Below, one piece after another: positions 24,901 to 37,066 of a stretch of 64,000 nucleotides of DNA. This DNA is from Cokeromyces recurvatus (lineage: Eukaryota > Mucoromycota > Mucoromycetes > Mucorales > Mucoraceae): NCBI RefSeq assembly GCF_025118155.1, contig NW_026251419.1, positions 124,001 through 188,000 on the forward strand, in the 5' to 3' direction. The position numbers and the translations under genes were made by a program. The notes beneath the pieces are model-generated. The model did not search any database. It was not told where the DNA came from and was given only the letters and a program-made list of their open reading frames with translations. Numbering within the stretch: position 1 is the stretch's first letter; the number at the start of each line of letters is the position of its first letter.

Positions 24901-26598
24901 AGAATCATTTGTTATCACATTGATACGGCACCAAGAATTCGGTTTTTGATTTAAAGTAACATTCTTAAATTCAAGCCAGCAAGGGCCCATAATTTTATAT
25001 CTTAAAATGAAAAGCTGCATGAGATCAACATCAGCACCAAAAATACGACTAAAGGTTTTACCATATGTCAATCTCTGAAAGTATCCACGATCTTGATTAT
25101 AGTTTATAGTCAACTTGATAAAACTAGTTTCTCCCTCAGGAATATCTGATAAATATCCTGCATATTTACGTCGACATATTTCTATATGATAATCATTACT
25201 GTCACTGATATTTAATTCTTTAGTTAATATTTGTTTTATTTCTATGCAAACATCATCTAAAGTTACAGGCATATTTTTTGAAATACCATATGCTATGTAG
25301 TAGTAAATAATTAGTACATGTATGTATATTCAATGAATTTTTTTTTTTTTTTTGGCTTTGTTTTATTTCTCTTTACCCATATTAGATAAAAGGACGAGGC
25401 AAGAAATAGAGCTCTTGCTTTACATTTTGAATTGAAACACAACAACTTTCATATTTATTTCTAGACGGAACAAAAGCCTTCAATTGTTTATACAAAAAAA
25501 AAAAAATGAGTAAAGCTATTTGAATACTTTCTTTTCTTTCTTTTCTTTTTTTTTTTTTTTTTTTTTTTCAGTGGCTACCTTTCCAAACAAATAAAGCAGG
25601 CTTTGATTGTCTTTTTCATAGGCATCATACCACCATATTCTTAATGAAGATTCTTGTCCCAAAACTTCGTCAAATATTGATTTCTCATCCGTTATTAAAT
25701 CAATGCCAGGTTCAATAATATGGTCTGCAACTAAACTTGATTCTTCCAACTTCCATTTATTATTATCAACTTCTACAGTATTCTTTAATATATCTGAGGT
25801 AATCTTTATTAATTCATGATTTGATGCATCTGTAGAAGATGATACACTCTCTACTATTTGTTGTTGCTGCTGTTTATCCTTATTAGTTTTTCTTTTGACT
25901 GTGCTCTCTGAAACAAATAAATGATCTCCAGTTTGACTTATTTCGTTATATAACCTCTTCCTGGAGTCACTAACTTTAGATGAAGCTGTTCTTTCTTTTT
26001 TATAAAAATTACTAGAGTCCAAATCATTTTGATAATCGACTATTTGAGAGGATAAATCTAGATTAGATGATAATCGCTGTTGCCGTTTATCAAAAAGTGT
26101 CAACGAAAATGAATGATTATTATCAGCGATAGATTGATTTATATCATTATCGATAATAACCAATGCATTTGTACTATCCGTACCTTCTTTGTAATTATTA
26201 TTATTGCCATTATTGTTAATAATTGGATTGGATTCTGCAAAGTAATCTACAGAATCGACAATTAGATCCTCCTCCTCCTCATCATTAGATGCAGACTTAT
26301 TTTCTTTATTTGGAACTCTAATTTGAGAAGTGCTTAATAATCCTTTAGAATTTTGCTCTCTTTCGATAGGAGTCATATTTGTTATAGTCGGTAATAAGTT
26401 ATAGTTCTTTCTTTTATCCTTATTATTATTCTTTGAAAGCTGAATGACATTGTGTTGATCATCACGATCTATATTCTTATCATTTCTACTAGTTGCCAAT
26501 TTACTTTTTTCCAACGTTGAAGGAGAAAAATAGTTATGCCGAATATGGCTTACAGTGGTATCCTTTTCTGATGTCATGTCTCCAAATGGATTAAAGTC
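21978..26598 (-). CDS. POL1: DNA polymerase alpha catalytic subunit
   Basis: B-family polymerase that extends primase RNA primers at replication origins and lagging strands. From the N-terminus: an acidic disordered region (25.6-26.6 kb), SLRIWWYDAYE...LYLFGK, the inactive exonuclease-like domain (DPDIIVGHDF, about 24510), GRLVCDI, motif A DFNSLYPSIIQEYN (about 23840), motif B MAYKLTANSMYGCLG, motif C YGDTDSVM (about 23440), KKKYAAL, and two C-terminal Cys clusters (CSHCSHKG...CIQC; CSEQLC...CPFIGC). The last intron is 22218-22288 and the C-terminus ends NLKDFSF at the TAA 21978-21980. Frame breaks near 24302 and 22632. The first exon found opens with an acceptor at 26599-26600 (DFNPFGDM), so a 5' coding exon is missing; it should lie beyond the 47-A tract but I could not find it. 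Confidence 0.93.
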
Positions 26599-26674
26599 CT
26601 AAAAAATAAAAAATATGTGTATATTAATATAAAAAAAAAAATCTTTTTTTTTTTTTTCAACAAGTAAGCGTGAA

Positions 26675-26676
<2 letters not shown>

Positions 26677-26723
<47 letters not shown>
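26677..26723. repeat. A(47) homopolymer upstream of POL1
   Basis: Uninterrupted A run lying where the first POL1 intron should be. It is a plausible site of local misassembly. Confidence 0.95.
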
Positions 26724-26725
<2 letters not shown>

Positions 26726-27629
26726 AAGTTCCTTTAATGTAAAGACTTTATGTCAAATTCAAATCTTATTCAATATATGCCTCTATGTACGAGTTTGTGA
26801 AATAAATCTATTAAATAACTAATCTTTAAGCTGTTAATTACAAGCACATATGTCTATAATAGAACTTGAATTCTTTAACAAGTTACAATATATATAAATG
26901 TTATAAGCCTCATACTAAAACTCTTTATTGTATATATTGCTACATACATGAAATAAAGCTTCACTTATACGCATGAATACAGTCCTGACATTTTATATAA
27001 TATATATTTAGTCATCATCAGATTTATATATGTATAAAGCTTCCGACATGTCATATCGTATACCTACTTTCTATTCTCATATTGTTTCTAAATATGCATA
27101 TTTTACATATAAAAAAAGGCAATAAATCAGGTAAGCAAAAGTAATCAATAAAACGTTCCTATTTCTATTTATTATATAAAGTAATAAGAAATGAGCAAAA
27201 AATAGTAAGAGATCTGTTTTTGACGTTCCCAGTAAAGGGAAATCTGAGCTAGGAGAAAAATAACTACAGTATCTATCAAAATTTTGTATATTATATGCCT
27301 CTTCTTTTCTTGTGTATTATATTCTTAAAATTGTAGAAAAGCTATCAAACTAAATAAATGAAAATACTATGCCTTATAAAAGAATAAGTGGTATAATAAT
27401 AGACTCTTTCCTACAAAAGTCTTATTCTTTGGAATACTTATCCTCACTGTAGATGAATTAGAATGATATTCCGTTATATTGCTGTACTTAAAAAAAAAAA
27501 GCTTTATATACACATGTATGCAAATGCATTTTATGTGCAATATCCAATCATATCATTTTAGCAAACTATATAACATTTGGATTTCCATCATAAATATCAT
27601 TCTTATTTTCCTTATCTTATTGCTTTATT
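26724..27629. other. divergent region POL1/F-box gene
   Basis: AT-rich. The missing first exon of POL1 is expected here, but no minus-strand frame looks coding. No other feature supported. Confidence 0.45.
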
Positions 27630-29689
27630 ATGTCAGCATTGCCTTTTGAAGTATTGATCACCACCTTTGAATTCTTACTGACCGATACATCTAAACCAGC
27701 GGACTTGCTACAATGCCAACTTGTCTCTAAAAATTGGAGTAACCCCGCGCAGCATCTACTTTACACAGACATCCATATAAAAGATGAAATTGCTCTTCTC
27801 GATTACGTCCAAACCATTCGTTATTCTATACACAAAAACCTTGGATCTCTTGCCAAAAAACTAACTCTTTACAATTATGAAACTCTTGTCAAATCATTTC
27901 AATTTCGAGACTGTTATAATTCAATTGCCAAGCTTTGTGTTAATGTCAAAGAAATTTCACTTGTTTATAATATTGAGGGGGTATTTTACTTCAATGTACT
28001 GCACCCAGTGTATCATTCTATGAACAAGCTATCTTAGCAAAGACAAGACAAGGTCACTTTTCACAGTTGGGTAAAATACCAACTTGCAAATCACACAAAG
28101 GATTTGTAGCCTATAATCAAACAATACTTGAATTAAGAGAACAGATGCGGGAAATTAATACGCTTGGATGTCGAATGAAAAGAGTAAATAGTAGATATGA
28201 AGGACGAGGAAGAAATTGTATTCAAGCAGCATATCGTTCAGATGTTCAATTTCCATTAGTCAGAATATTGAGATTAAGTGAATGGGAGATGATGTCACCT
28301 CTTGATTTTGACTATTTTGTTGAACGTTATCCAAGTCTTGAATTCCTTGAACTTAAATCAGATGTAGATCACTTGATGTGGATAGATCCAACAAAAGAAG
28401 AGGTTAGACAGCAACAAAAATTAGACAACTCACCCATAAATAAGGCATTATGTAGACCACGACCCAATTTGAAGGCTTTTATATGCAATGCTTTTCAAAC
28501 AACATGTTCATTTTTTGAGTATTTTATGTACAAATTCCCTGGGTTACAACTATTATACCGTAAAGATTTTTGTTTTACTGATAATGAAAGGACATCTCAA
28601 TGTATTGATATAAAGGCTAAATGGATTCATTATGTAACGAATATTCCCAGACATTATTATGAATTTCATCATGCTTGGGATGCAAAAGACGTTTTATACG
28701 CATTTTTTAAACTCGCAGCTGTTTACATTAATAATAAGCCTCTATTTATGGGGAATTTCGAAATTAGTTACGACATATTTGAATTGCGAAAATCTCCTTG
28801 TCTTCGAATCCTTAATGCCTTTAGCCCCTACGGGCCAGAGGATGACATCACCAACCATGGTCATCAAACAAAAAAGATTAGTTTACTGTATCCTCCTTCG
28901 AAATCCATAGAAGATATATTTCAAACAGGTTCTGAGAATAGTCAATCTTCATCTGTAGATGATTATCAAAACGAAACAATTCCGCATAAGGAGCTACTTG
29001 ACTGTGTAGGTCCTTTACTATCACACCTTACATTAAAAAATATAAGCGAATGGGAGCATCATGCCGACTTTAAAACTCTCCTTCAACATACTTTAATCCA
29101 ATGCCCAAACTTGAACACACTTATTATTGAAAGAGGAGCAGAAGTTTATCTTGACGATTTCCTCTTACCGCCACTTCACCTTCATAACTTGACAATTCGT
29201 TCCTGTATGATCAATAGTACATTTTTTCAAATCTTATCATCATCTTTACTCAAGCTTAGTTATTTGACTATTGATTGTTGCTTTATTAACAATAATAACA
29301 ATAGTAGGAAAGCCAAGATGGTTATCTTGATTAACTTGGCCAGTACATCTGTTGGTACGATTGAGTATATTAAATACTGGAAACGAGAGGGCATCGTTAC
29401 ACATCCCTATCAAGCCACCACCACCACTACTCACAACGAAAGAATTAAATATTATTTGAAATTGGAAACTATGACAAATGATAAGAGAGAATCAGCCTAC
29501 TATTTTAGTGATTTTTCATTACCGCAAGCAACCAGTATAAATGATAAAGACTTTGAAGAATCTTTAAAAATAAATGATCCCAAAACAACGACATGGTTTC
29601 ATATTAAATGCCTAGAATTAAAAGCCTTTTGCGTTGATGTTGGTGAACTTAAAGATAGCCCGAAAAAAAATACTATTTATTTTACATAA
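27630..29689 (+). CDS. F-box protein with LRR-like C-terminus
   Basis: Probable substrate adaptor of an SCF ubiquitin ligase; substrate unknown. About 690 residues, no introns. The N-terminus LPFEVLITTFEFLL...LLQCQLVSKNWSNPAQHLLYTDI is an F-box-like motif, followed by irregular leucine-rich segments (LVRILRLSEWEMMSP, YPSLEFLELKSD, LLSHLTLKNIS, CPNLNTLIIERGAE, LHNLTIRSCMI, LSYLTIDCCF). This architecture is a large family in Mucoromycota. One frame break at 28004-28006 (CCC, one C apparently lost): the first frame ends soon after, and the second starts upstream of its own first Met with SVSFYEQAILAKTRQG, so the two open frames are one gene. Confidence 0.75.
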
Positions 29690-30317
29690 TATACCACTTG
29701 TCAATTGAAAGAATCATTATCCTGTTTAACTAATGCGCATGTCCTTCTTCTTTAAATGATATAAAATGCAATATTGCTTTCTTTATATACACAATAAAAA
29801 AAATAATAATGAAAGTCTATAGCCAGACTATAATAAAATAGAATATTTTCATAACACTAGTTCTCTGTTCATGAATGATCTATTTCTTTATCCTGAACGC
29901 AGTTGTATACCCTTCATTGATTTCACTTGTTCACATTCTATCGACCTTTTTTATGCACACACCTGTCACCTACAATTGGAATTTACTATAGAAGAACCTT
30001 AAGTATTATCGATTAAATTAACCCTTCTTTTTTTTCCTTAACTAAAAGTTGACGATTACTCAAGCGGTCTCTAACCTTATCTTAAAAAGATTTTAAGCAC
30101 TTTGATGATTTCTTTTTTTTTTTTTTTTTAGGACTGATTAGGGCATTACAGCAAAATCAAGCTAAAATAAGCTTATTGGTTAATTATTTTTATCAGTATT
30201 TGAAAGGTATAATTTTAAAACCCGCTATTTATTTATTTTTTTTTTTTTATTTTTTTGAAACCATTAATTGGCGATTTTACAGAGTTGAATTAGGGCTACA
30301 ACAACCAAACATAGAAA

Positions 30318-30351
<34 letters not shown>

Positions 30352-30475
30352 ACCACTAAAGAATAATATGCTGAAAACAAAAAAAAAAAGATATTTTGCT
30401 TTTCCTCTAACGTTTTCCTTTTCTTTTATTTCTATTTATTTGTTTTTTTAATTGTCTATTTTTCTTTTCTCTCTC

Positions 30476-30506
<31 letters not shown>
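29690..30506. other. intergenic, Cti6-like gene promoter side
   Basis: No coding sequence recognised. Contains A/T runs (30110-30131, 30236-30250, 30320-30349) and a (CT)n plus T(25) tract at 30470-30505 immediately before the proposed ATG of the next gene. Confidence 0.5.
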
Positions 30507-30507
<1 letters not shown>

Positions 30508-32355
30508 TGAGTAAGTTTTTATTTTTGAATCTAAATTTTGATACATGTAACTAAAGTCTTTTTGTTTGTTTGTTTGTTTAACAGTAGCGACTACAACCCC
30601 ACCTGTAAGAAATAAGTTCATTTCTAATGGCAGAAGGAAACAAAAGATACCTGAACCTGTTGTTATGTCAGAGGAAGAAGAGGAAGAAGAAGACGAAGAT
30701 GTTGAAGACGAATCTGTTACTCGATGCGTTTGTGGCGAATCACGTAAAACAAACATGACAACAAAGTGTACAATAGAAAGAAATTAACATTTCTTATAGA
30801 TAGCATGGGCCTTATGGTGTGTTGTGATCAATGTGAAGTATGGCAACATTGTGAATGTATGGGATTAGACGAAGACGAAATTCCTGAACAATACTTTTGT
30901 GAGCAATGTAGACCTTCTGATCATGTAGAAATTAAAGGTTACGATAAGTAAAGTAAAAAAAAAAAAAATTTTTTATCTATTTTTTTTTTTTTTATTTATT
31001 TTTTTATTTATTTTTTGGGGGATGTCATAACACTTATATTTTGATTTTATAGTAAAACGCGTAGATACTACAAACCTTCTAGCACAACTAACTCCTTACC
31101 TAATACAACTGAAAAATTAACTCGTAAAGAACTACTTTGAATAGTCGAGAGGCTTCTATTTCTCTGGAAGAAGTGCTAGCTTTTAGAAATGCAATTGAAC
31201 AATCAAAAAGTTATGATGAGACATCTAAATCGACTAATTCAAAAGCCAAACATAATACAAAAGAAAATCCAACATTGGATCGTGGTAAGAATAAATATAA
31301 TATGAAAAAAAGAAAAAGATAAATTAATATTCGTCGTTTTCTTTTAGATATACAACAGCTTCAAGCCACAAAACAAACTCGACCTAAAAGAAGTGAACAT
31401 TCCAAGAAATCAGATGACCAACAGAAATCACCTAGAAATAATCATAAAGAAAAAAAGACCCGTCAACGTTCAAACAATGCCCCACGCCAATAGTCATTCT
31501 TCAAATTCAACACCACGTCGATCCACACCGCACAGAACAATATCAAGTCTCGTTCTCGCACATCTACACCACAACCTGTCGAGTTACAAACACCGACAAG
31601 CTGTGCCAATCAATTATTTGAGCATTTTTCATCAACCGCCCGTGCCTCTTCTCCTCCTGCTAAAGTTCGTTACCCTTCACATAAAATGTCTATTCAAGAA
31701 ATGACCCGACGTGCTAATCAAATACTCGATATATTTGTTCTATGCAAGTTGAGATGGCAAGTGGTAAACGTAATCATCGTCTTATTCAAGATAATGATGA
31801 TGATACTAATGAAGAAGATGATGCAGACGAATTTAGTCATCAACAAAAGCGTCGACAATTATTAGACGCCCGTATAAGTGAAGCCATGACAAAAGCTGCA
31901 TTAGAGTTAGATAAAGAAGAAGAAGAAAAAAATTTAGCAATAGCCAATAACAAAGGTCGTCGACCCACACCTATCTTAATACCTGGTCATAATAATAATA
32001 ATGATACCTTATCATCACCTACTTCCTCACTTAGTAGTGCAAGTACAATACCCTTGGACGAAGATGATCGCTTACTTTTAACACACAAACTAACAATCAT
32101 GATACAGAAAAGGGAGTTGCAGAAGAAGTTTTGGAACGAATAAGAGGGGAAACGATAGTTGATAAAAATGAACAAACGTCAATAGAGATTATGGATTTAC
32201 TAACAAAAGAAGTCATTATTTTCCAAAGACGATTTGGTTCCTTTAGTTATAATAATGGTCATGCCAACAATCATATACAAGAGGATGATGAAAGTGATGG
32301 ACCTGTTACAAGAAGTAGTAGTCAACAGAATCGATATTTGATGGATCGGTGGTAA
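30507..32355 (+). CDS. PHD-finger protein, Cti6-like (Rpd3L histone deacetylase subunit)
   Basis: PHD protein resembling yeast Cti6, which recruits the Rpd3L deacetylase to H3K4me chromatin. A long acidic stretch ([15 protein letters not shown]) precedes the C4HC3 PHD finger CVCGES...[18 protein letters not shown]...YFCEQC (30726-30930). After it come basic Lys/Arg/Ser-rich regions, [25 protein letters not shown], an acidic segment and a C-terminal Asp/Glu-Ser region. Introns: 30511-30584, 30744-30799 (inside the PHD finger), about 30949-31051, 31284-31347. The proposed first coding exon is only ATGA. At least four one-base breaks (near 31135, 31490, 31545, 31735 and 32100) split it into several frames, though the flow of sequence is clear. 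Ends MDRW at 32355. Confidence 0.75.
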
Positions 32356-34060
32356 ACTATTATTTCAGCTTTATTATTTATATACTATATACGTACGTAC
32401 ATATATCCATTTCCTTTTTTTTTATTGTTTTATTATTTTTATTTTATTTTTTCATATCAATGCACATAAGCTCTTCATTTTATATATATTCTATATCCTG
32501 TAAGCACATAATAATTCCTTTGTAAGTGTGTTTGTACATCTAATAAAAGTTTGCATCAGGATTTATGCCTTCCTTTACTATTAAAATATAAATACATGTT
32601 TATTTATAATGTATTCACTTGGGGATGGCTAGTAGTATTTATTTTGTCTTGCTATTTAAATATGTGTATATTTGTATATTAATTGACAACATTCATGTTT
32701 ATCAAATAGAGTAGAACTACAGCATTTGAGTTTAAAATAATGGAGTGGGATAGATAAATGATACAATGAGTATTAATAATTTTTTTTTTTTTTTGAGAAA
32801 AGAAAGATGTATCAGTATTTATAAATGAGTCCAATCATTATACATGTACACTTGCTGATGTTGTAATAATAGGCATCATTATTTATTATGAAATGTCTCT
32901 GTTATTTTAACATATTCAATACTTGTAGCAAACAAACTAAAAAAAAAATACTCTATATTTAATATTGTATTGAATATAATATTTATACATATTACATTTT
33001 CTATTATACATTTTTTTTCTAGTTAATATATTAGTATGTACTAGATAATTTGAACACGATATATATACATGTATAGATTTATATTTATATAAGATATAGA
33101 TAAAGATATAAATTATTTTAAAATATGTATGGATATATGCTTGGGATATGTATTTATAAATGTTTCCAGGAATAAAGGTAAATTAATTGTTTTTTTTTAT
33201 AGCTCTATGTAGAATCATAAAAATAGTATATTCATAATGATAAAATAGAAGAGAGATCGCTGTACAAAATGACAAACAATCTATATCATATACAAATATA
33301 CATTAATGCTTAACAGAAAGAACAAGCTCTATATTTCATACTATTTTGTTACACACAAATATATTTATAATGTACTAATATGCTTTCATAGAATATTAAA
33401 ATAATATAGTATATTTCTATAGTATGAAAGTATCATCCTTACATTCCTTTATAGGACATATTTTTATTCTATTTTTTTCTCATTTCCAATTTTACTACCT
33501 CAAATGGCTTAGTTTTTGATAATATTTATCCAAAGAGATTTACACAATGATTGTTAATAAAGAAAAAAAAAAGAAAGAAATATAGCTTATTATCATTAGC
33601 TTACACTAAGCATTAAAATATTATATTTCTATTTTACATCAGAGTTGGATATATTTTATTTATCTGCTACTCTACAATTGTTTTATTTTCAAGCTTGATT
33701 TTATTTAATACTTTTTTTTTTTTTCTGTAAGATATATTGATCATTTGTTAGTGCCTTATTAATTTATACTTTATTTATTTTATTTTATTTTATTTCAATT
33801 TTTTATTTAATTTTTTTTCCCCTGAAAAAAAAAATTGTTGATTTCAATTAGTCTAAAGAAAATCAAAATGTTCATTTCATTTTTTTTTATCTAAACAATT
33901 ATAAAACCAAAAACTATTATAAAAGATTTATTTTTTCCAAACTATTTAAAGCTTTAAGATTTTATTATTTTTTTTTTTTTTTTTTTTTATTTTTTACAAA
34001 ATTTTAAAAATTTTTATTTTTTACAAAAATACAAAGATTTTTTTAAAAAAAAAGAAAAAA
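32356..34060. other. long gene-free AT-rich region
   Basis: No coding potential in any frame. Extremely AT-rich, with short T runs and TTTTA-type repeats (33770-33790) and a T(24) run at about 33967-33990. The 5' part probably holds the 3' UTR of the PHD gene. Confidence 0.5.
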
Positions 34061-34070
34061 AAAAAAAAAG

Positions 34071-34248
34071 CGGAGAGAGATGGAGGGGGGGAAAGTCGGA
34101 AGAAAGAGAGAAAAGGGAGGAAGTCAAGACCGGAGGGGACCAAGCCCAGCTCAGTCCCCCGGAAACAGTTTCCCACCAGGAAACCCGCCTGGAGCATTGG
34201 AGGCCATGGGCCTAAGTGGATCAGAAAGGCCCATGGCCATCAGAAAAG
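34071..34248. other. GC-rich, purine-rich island with strong hairpin
   Basis: An abrupt G/C-rich patch in very AT-rich surroundings. It starts with a G/A-only stretch (GGAGGGGGGGAAAG), then CCCGG and GGAAACAGTTTCC palindromes, and ends with a 12-bp perfect inverted repeat. An open frame at 34080-34286 exists, but its composition gives no reason to call it a gene. Confidence 0.6.
34202..34238. repeat. 12-bp perfect inverted repeat (stem-loop)
   Basis: GGCCATGGGCCT at 34202-34213 and its exact reverse complement AGGCCCATGGCC at 34227-34238, separated by a 13-base loop. Very GC-rich for this region. Confidence 0.95.
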
Positions 34249-34424
34249 GTCCCATCAACATCGTTCTTCCACACTCACTGGTATAGAAATGACCGATTCA
34301 CCAAGACAATATGATAACAAAATACCTACAAGAAGTCCCAAGCACCCATCGCAATAGATCATCACCCTGACAGTAAAGAAGAATACATGTTCACTCCGTA
34401 TGAAGCCACACCAGAAAGCCAAAG
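34249..34424. repeat. left arm of ~175-bp inverted repeat
   Basis: Matches the reverse complement of 34781-34957 with roughly 90% identity by eye, for example CATCAACATCGTTCTTCCAC at its outer end and CCCTGACAGTAAAGAAGAAT near its inner end. Confidence 0.9.
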
Positions 34425-34780
34425 AAAAAATTGTACCTAAAAAAAAGAAAAAAGAAAAAAACCTTCCTATAAAGAAAATGTACCTAAAAAAAAAAAAAAA
34501 AAAAAAAAAATTACTTGAAAAATTGAACTTTTTTAAAAAAAAAAAATTGTATTTAAGATAAGTATACCTGAAAAAACTGTGCCTAAACGGAATTGTGCCT
34601 AAAAAAAATATCTTTTCCCTCTCCCCTCAAACAAATAAAAAAAATGTGAATTAGTTATCATATTTACTATAAAATAAAAAAAATTTTGATATTACCTTGC
34701 TTAGTACAAAGAATCGACTTTTGATCACATAACATAGAGCATAGAACCTATAACATAAAACATAGAACATATAACATAGA
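34425..34780. repeat. inverted-repeat spacer with (T)GTACCTAAA and AACATA units
   Basis: The left half repeats G(T/C)(A/G)CCTAAAAA-like units (near 34433, 34481, 34567, 34581 and 34597) with A runs. The right half (34720-34780) is a degenerate tandem of CATAGAACATA-type units. No gene. Confidence 0.7.
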
Positions 34781-34957
34781 CTTTGACTTTCTGATGCGGT
34801 TTCATACGAAGTGAACATGGTATTCTTCTTTACTGTCAGGGTGGTGATCTATTGCGGTGGGTGCTTGGGACTTCTTGGAGATACTTTGTTATCATATTGC
34901 CTTAGTGTAGTCAGTCATTTCTATCCAGTGAGTGTGGAAGAACGATGTTGATGGAGA
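34781..34957. repeat. right arm of ~175-bp inverted repeat
   Basis: Reverse complement of 34249-34424 with scattered mismatches and one- to two-base indels. Together the arms would fold into a hairpin of about 175 bp with a 356-base loop. Confidence 0.9.
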
Positions 34958-35111
34958 CATAGTGGATTTTATTTTGTCCACTACGTCTATGTATTTAGGA
35001 TGAGGCTTCGTTTAAAATCATTTAGAATCGTTTTGAATCGTTTTGAAAACTTGACATGCTTTTAATGAATGTGTAGAGAATGATGATGATGACGATGATG
35101 ATGATTAAGTG

Positions 35112-35376
35112 CTTGTGTCTGATCAATTTAGAGGCTTCCTAACAGCATAACATTGTTCATGTAAATAAGCAGTACTAGGTCTGATCATCATGTAGATTAA
35201 GTAGACAATACTTGTGTCTGATCAATTTAGAGGCTTCCTTACAGCAGCAAATATTGTTCATGTAAATAGGCAGTATTAGGTCTGGTCATCATATGGATTA
35301 TATAAACAGTACTTGTGTCTGATCAATTTAGAGGCTTCCTAATAGTATAATATTGTTCATGTATATAGGCAGTACT
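35112..35376. repeat. ~100-bp tandem minisatellite
   Basis: CTTGTGTCTGATCAATTTAG starts at 35112, 35211 and 35312, giving periods of 99 and 101 bases. The units share TTGTTCATGTAAATA and AGGTCTG(A/G)TCATCAT. The third copy is truncated at about 35376, and a degenerate echo (GTCTGATACACCTGTAGAGGC) follows near 35418-35440. Confidence 0.92.
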
Positions 35377-35449
35377 TGTGGAGATTTGTAGAATATATAT
35401 TGTAGCAATCAACGATATGTCTGATACACCTGTAGAGGCTTCAGTTGCA

Positions 35450-36213
35450 TACTTGTATCATGTAAAGTTATCGATGTTGACAAATGTGAATAGCATTATT
35501 CTTTAGCATAAATGTAAAAGCATGAGATATTTTCGCAGCAATTGTTATTTTAGATTCTTTGAAATTAGAGAAGATATAGAAGATGATGATAATAAAAAGG
35601 AAAAAGAAAAAGAAAATGAAACTTATTTCAACCTATACTTTTATATTTTTTTTTTCTTGTCTTTTTTTTTTTTTTTTTTTTTCTTCTTCTTCTTCTTCTT
35701 CTTCTTCTTTTTTGTAATTAATACACCCGATTCCGAGTAAACAGGTTTTCTCCTATTTTTTTTTTATTATAAAAGTGAGTATATGATGGTTTTTTTTAAT
35801 GTTATTGTTACACTAATACTACTTAAAGTTGTAGATAGAAAAGAAAAAAGGAGAAAATAATAGGACTTGGATTTGTTATTATGATTATAATGATGCAATA
35901 TAACAAGTTTTATTTATTAACATATATACTTGTTCTATTTTTAATCAATATTATGACAATATTTCCTTAATTGATATGTCTCCTTTTTTTTTTTCTTATC
36001 TTCATCTATCTATCTATCTCCTTCTTTTTATTCCCTTTTTTTTTAAGAAAGGAAGGAAGTATATATGTAAATTTCTAAATTCAATAGTTTAAAAATATAA
36101 ACATATGTAAATTTCAATCTTAAATAAATTAAAATATATTTGTATATGCAACTATCAATCTTGAATAATTTAGAGTATACTTTTATATGTAAACAAAAAA
36201 AACCAACTTTTGC

Positions 36214-36256
<43 letters not shown>

Positions 36257-36839
36257 TAAAAACCACCTTTATTAATTTTTGTGATATGTTATTGGAATAT
36301 TTAACCTAAGGATGCGTCTATCATGTGGGTTTTCCATGAATTCTAAAATATTCCTATCTTTTTTTTATTGAGAAATATTTTTTTTTTTCGTCATTTGATG
36401 CATTCAATTTAAAAACTTTAAAAAAAATGTGGGGGGGGGGAGAAACAAATATAAAATTTACACAATATATCCAATATAGTAAAATATAAAGGTATTTTAA
36501 ATTTTTTCATTAAATTCTTGACAATATATACAAATAGAACAAAAATATAATAATATAATAATAAAAAGTAAGGGAATTTTTTTTTTATTTTTCCTAAGAT
36601 TTAGATAAGGCGAACGAAATCAAATATGCAAGATTTTTTTTTTTTTTTTGTGCCTGAAAAAAAAAGAAATTTGTGAAACAAAATGATAAAGACTTTTGTT
36701 TTGTTCCTGGTTACTTATTTTTTTACTTATTTTTTTTTTTGGAACATGCATGTAATAATTACATTTGAACTCTACTATTCTGTATTCATATATGTCTTAT
36801 ATTTAGACAAGTTTAAATATTTTTATTTATTAAGCTTAC

Positions 36840-36893
<54 letters not shown>

Positions 36894-37033
36894 TTTCTAT
36901 TTTAAAATCAGATATACGTTCTTATACACACAATGGATTAGATCTGGTTTCATTTATATAATAGACAGAATAATAGATTGTATTTTATTTTGCATATACA
37001 CGAAAGATAAAAGTTCTGAATGCAAAAGGATGA

Positions 37034-37066
<33 letters not shown>

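Noticed and set aside
34080..34286. 68-codon open frame in the GC-rich island
   Set aside because: Composition is explained by the repeat and hairpin structure; there are no splice sites, no recognisable domain, and it ends inside the inverted-repeat arm.
35112..35440. CRISPR-like array
   Set aside because: Units are about 100 bp in direct tandem without short conserved repeats and unique spacers, and the host is eukaryotic.
35522..35740. ORF rich in Phe/Lys/Glu
   Set aside because: Made of T/A homopolymers and a CTT repeat; low-complexity artefact.
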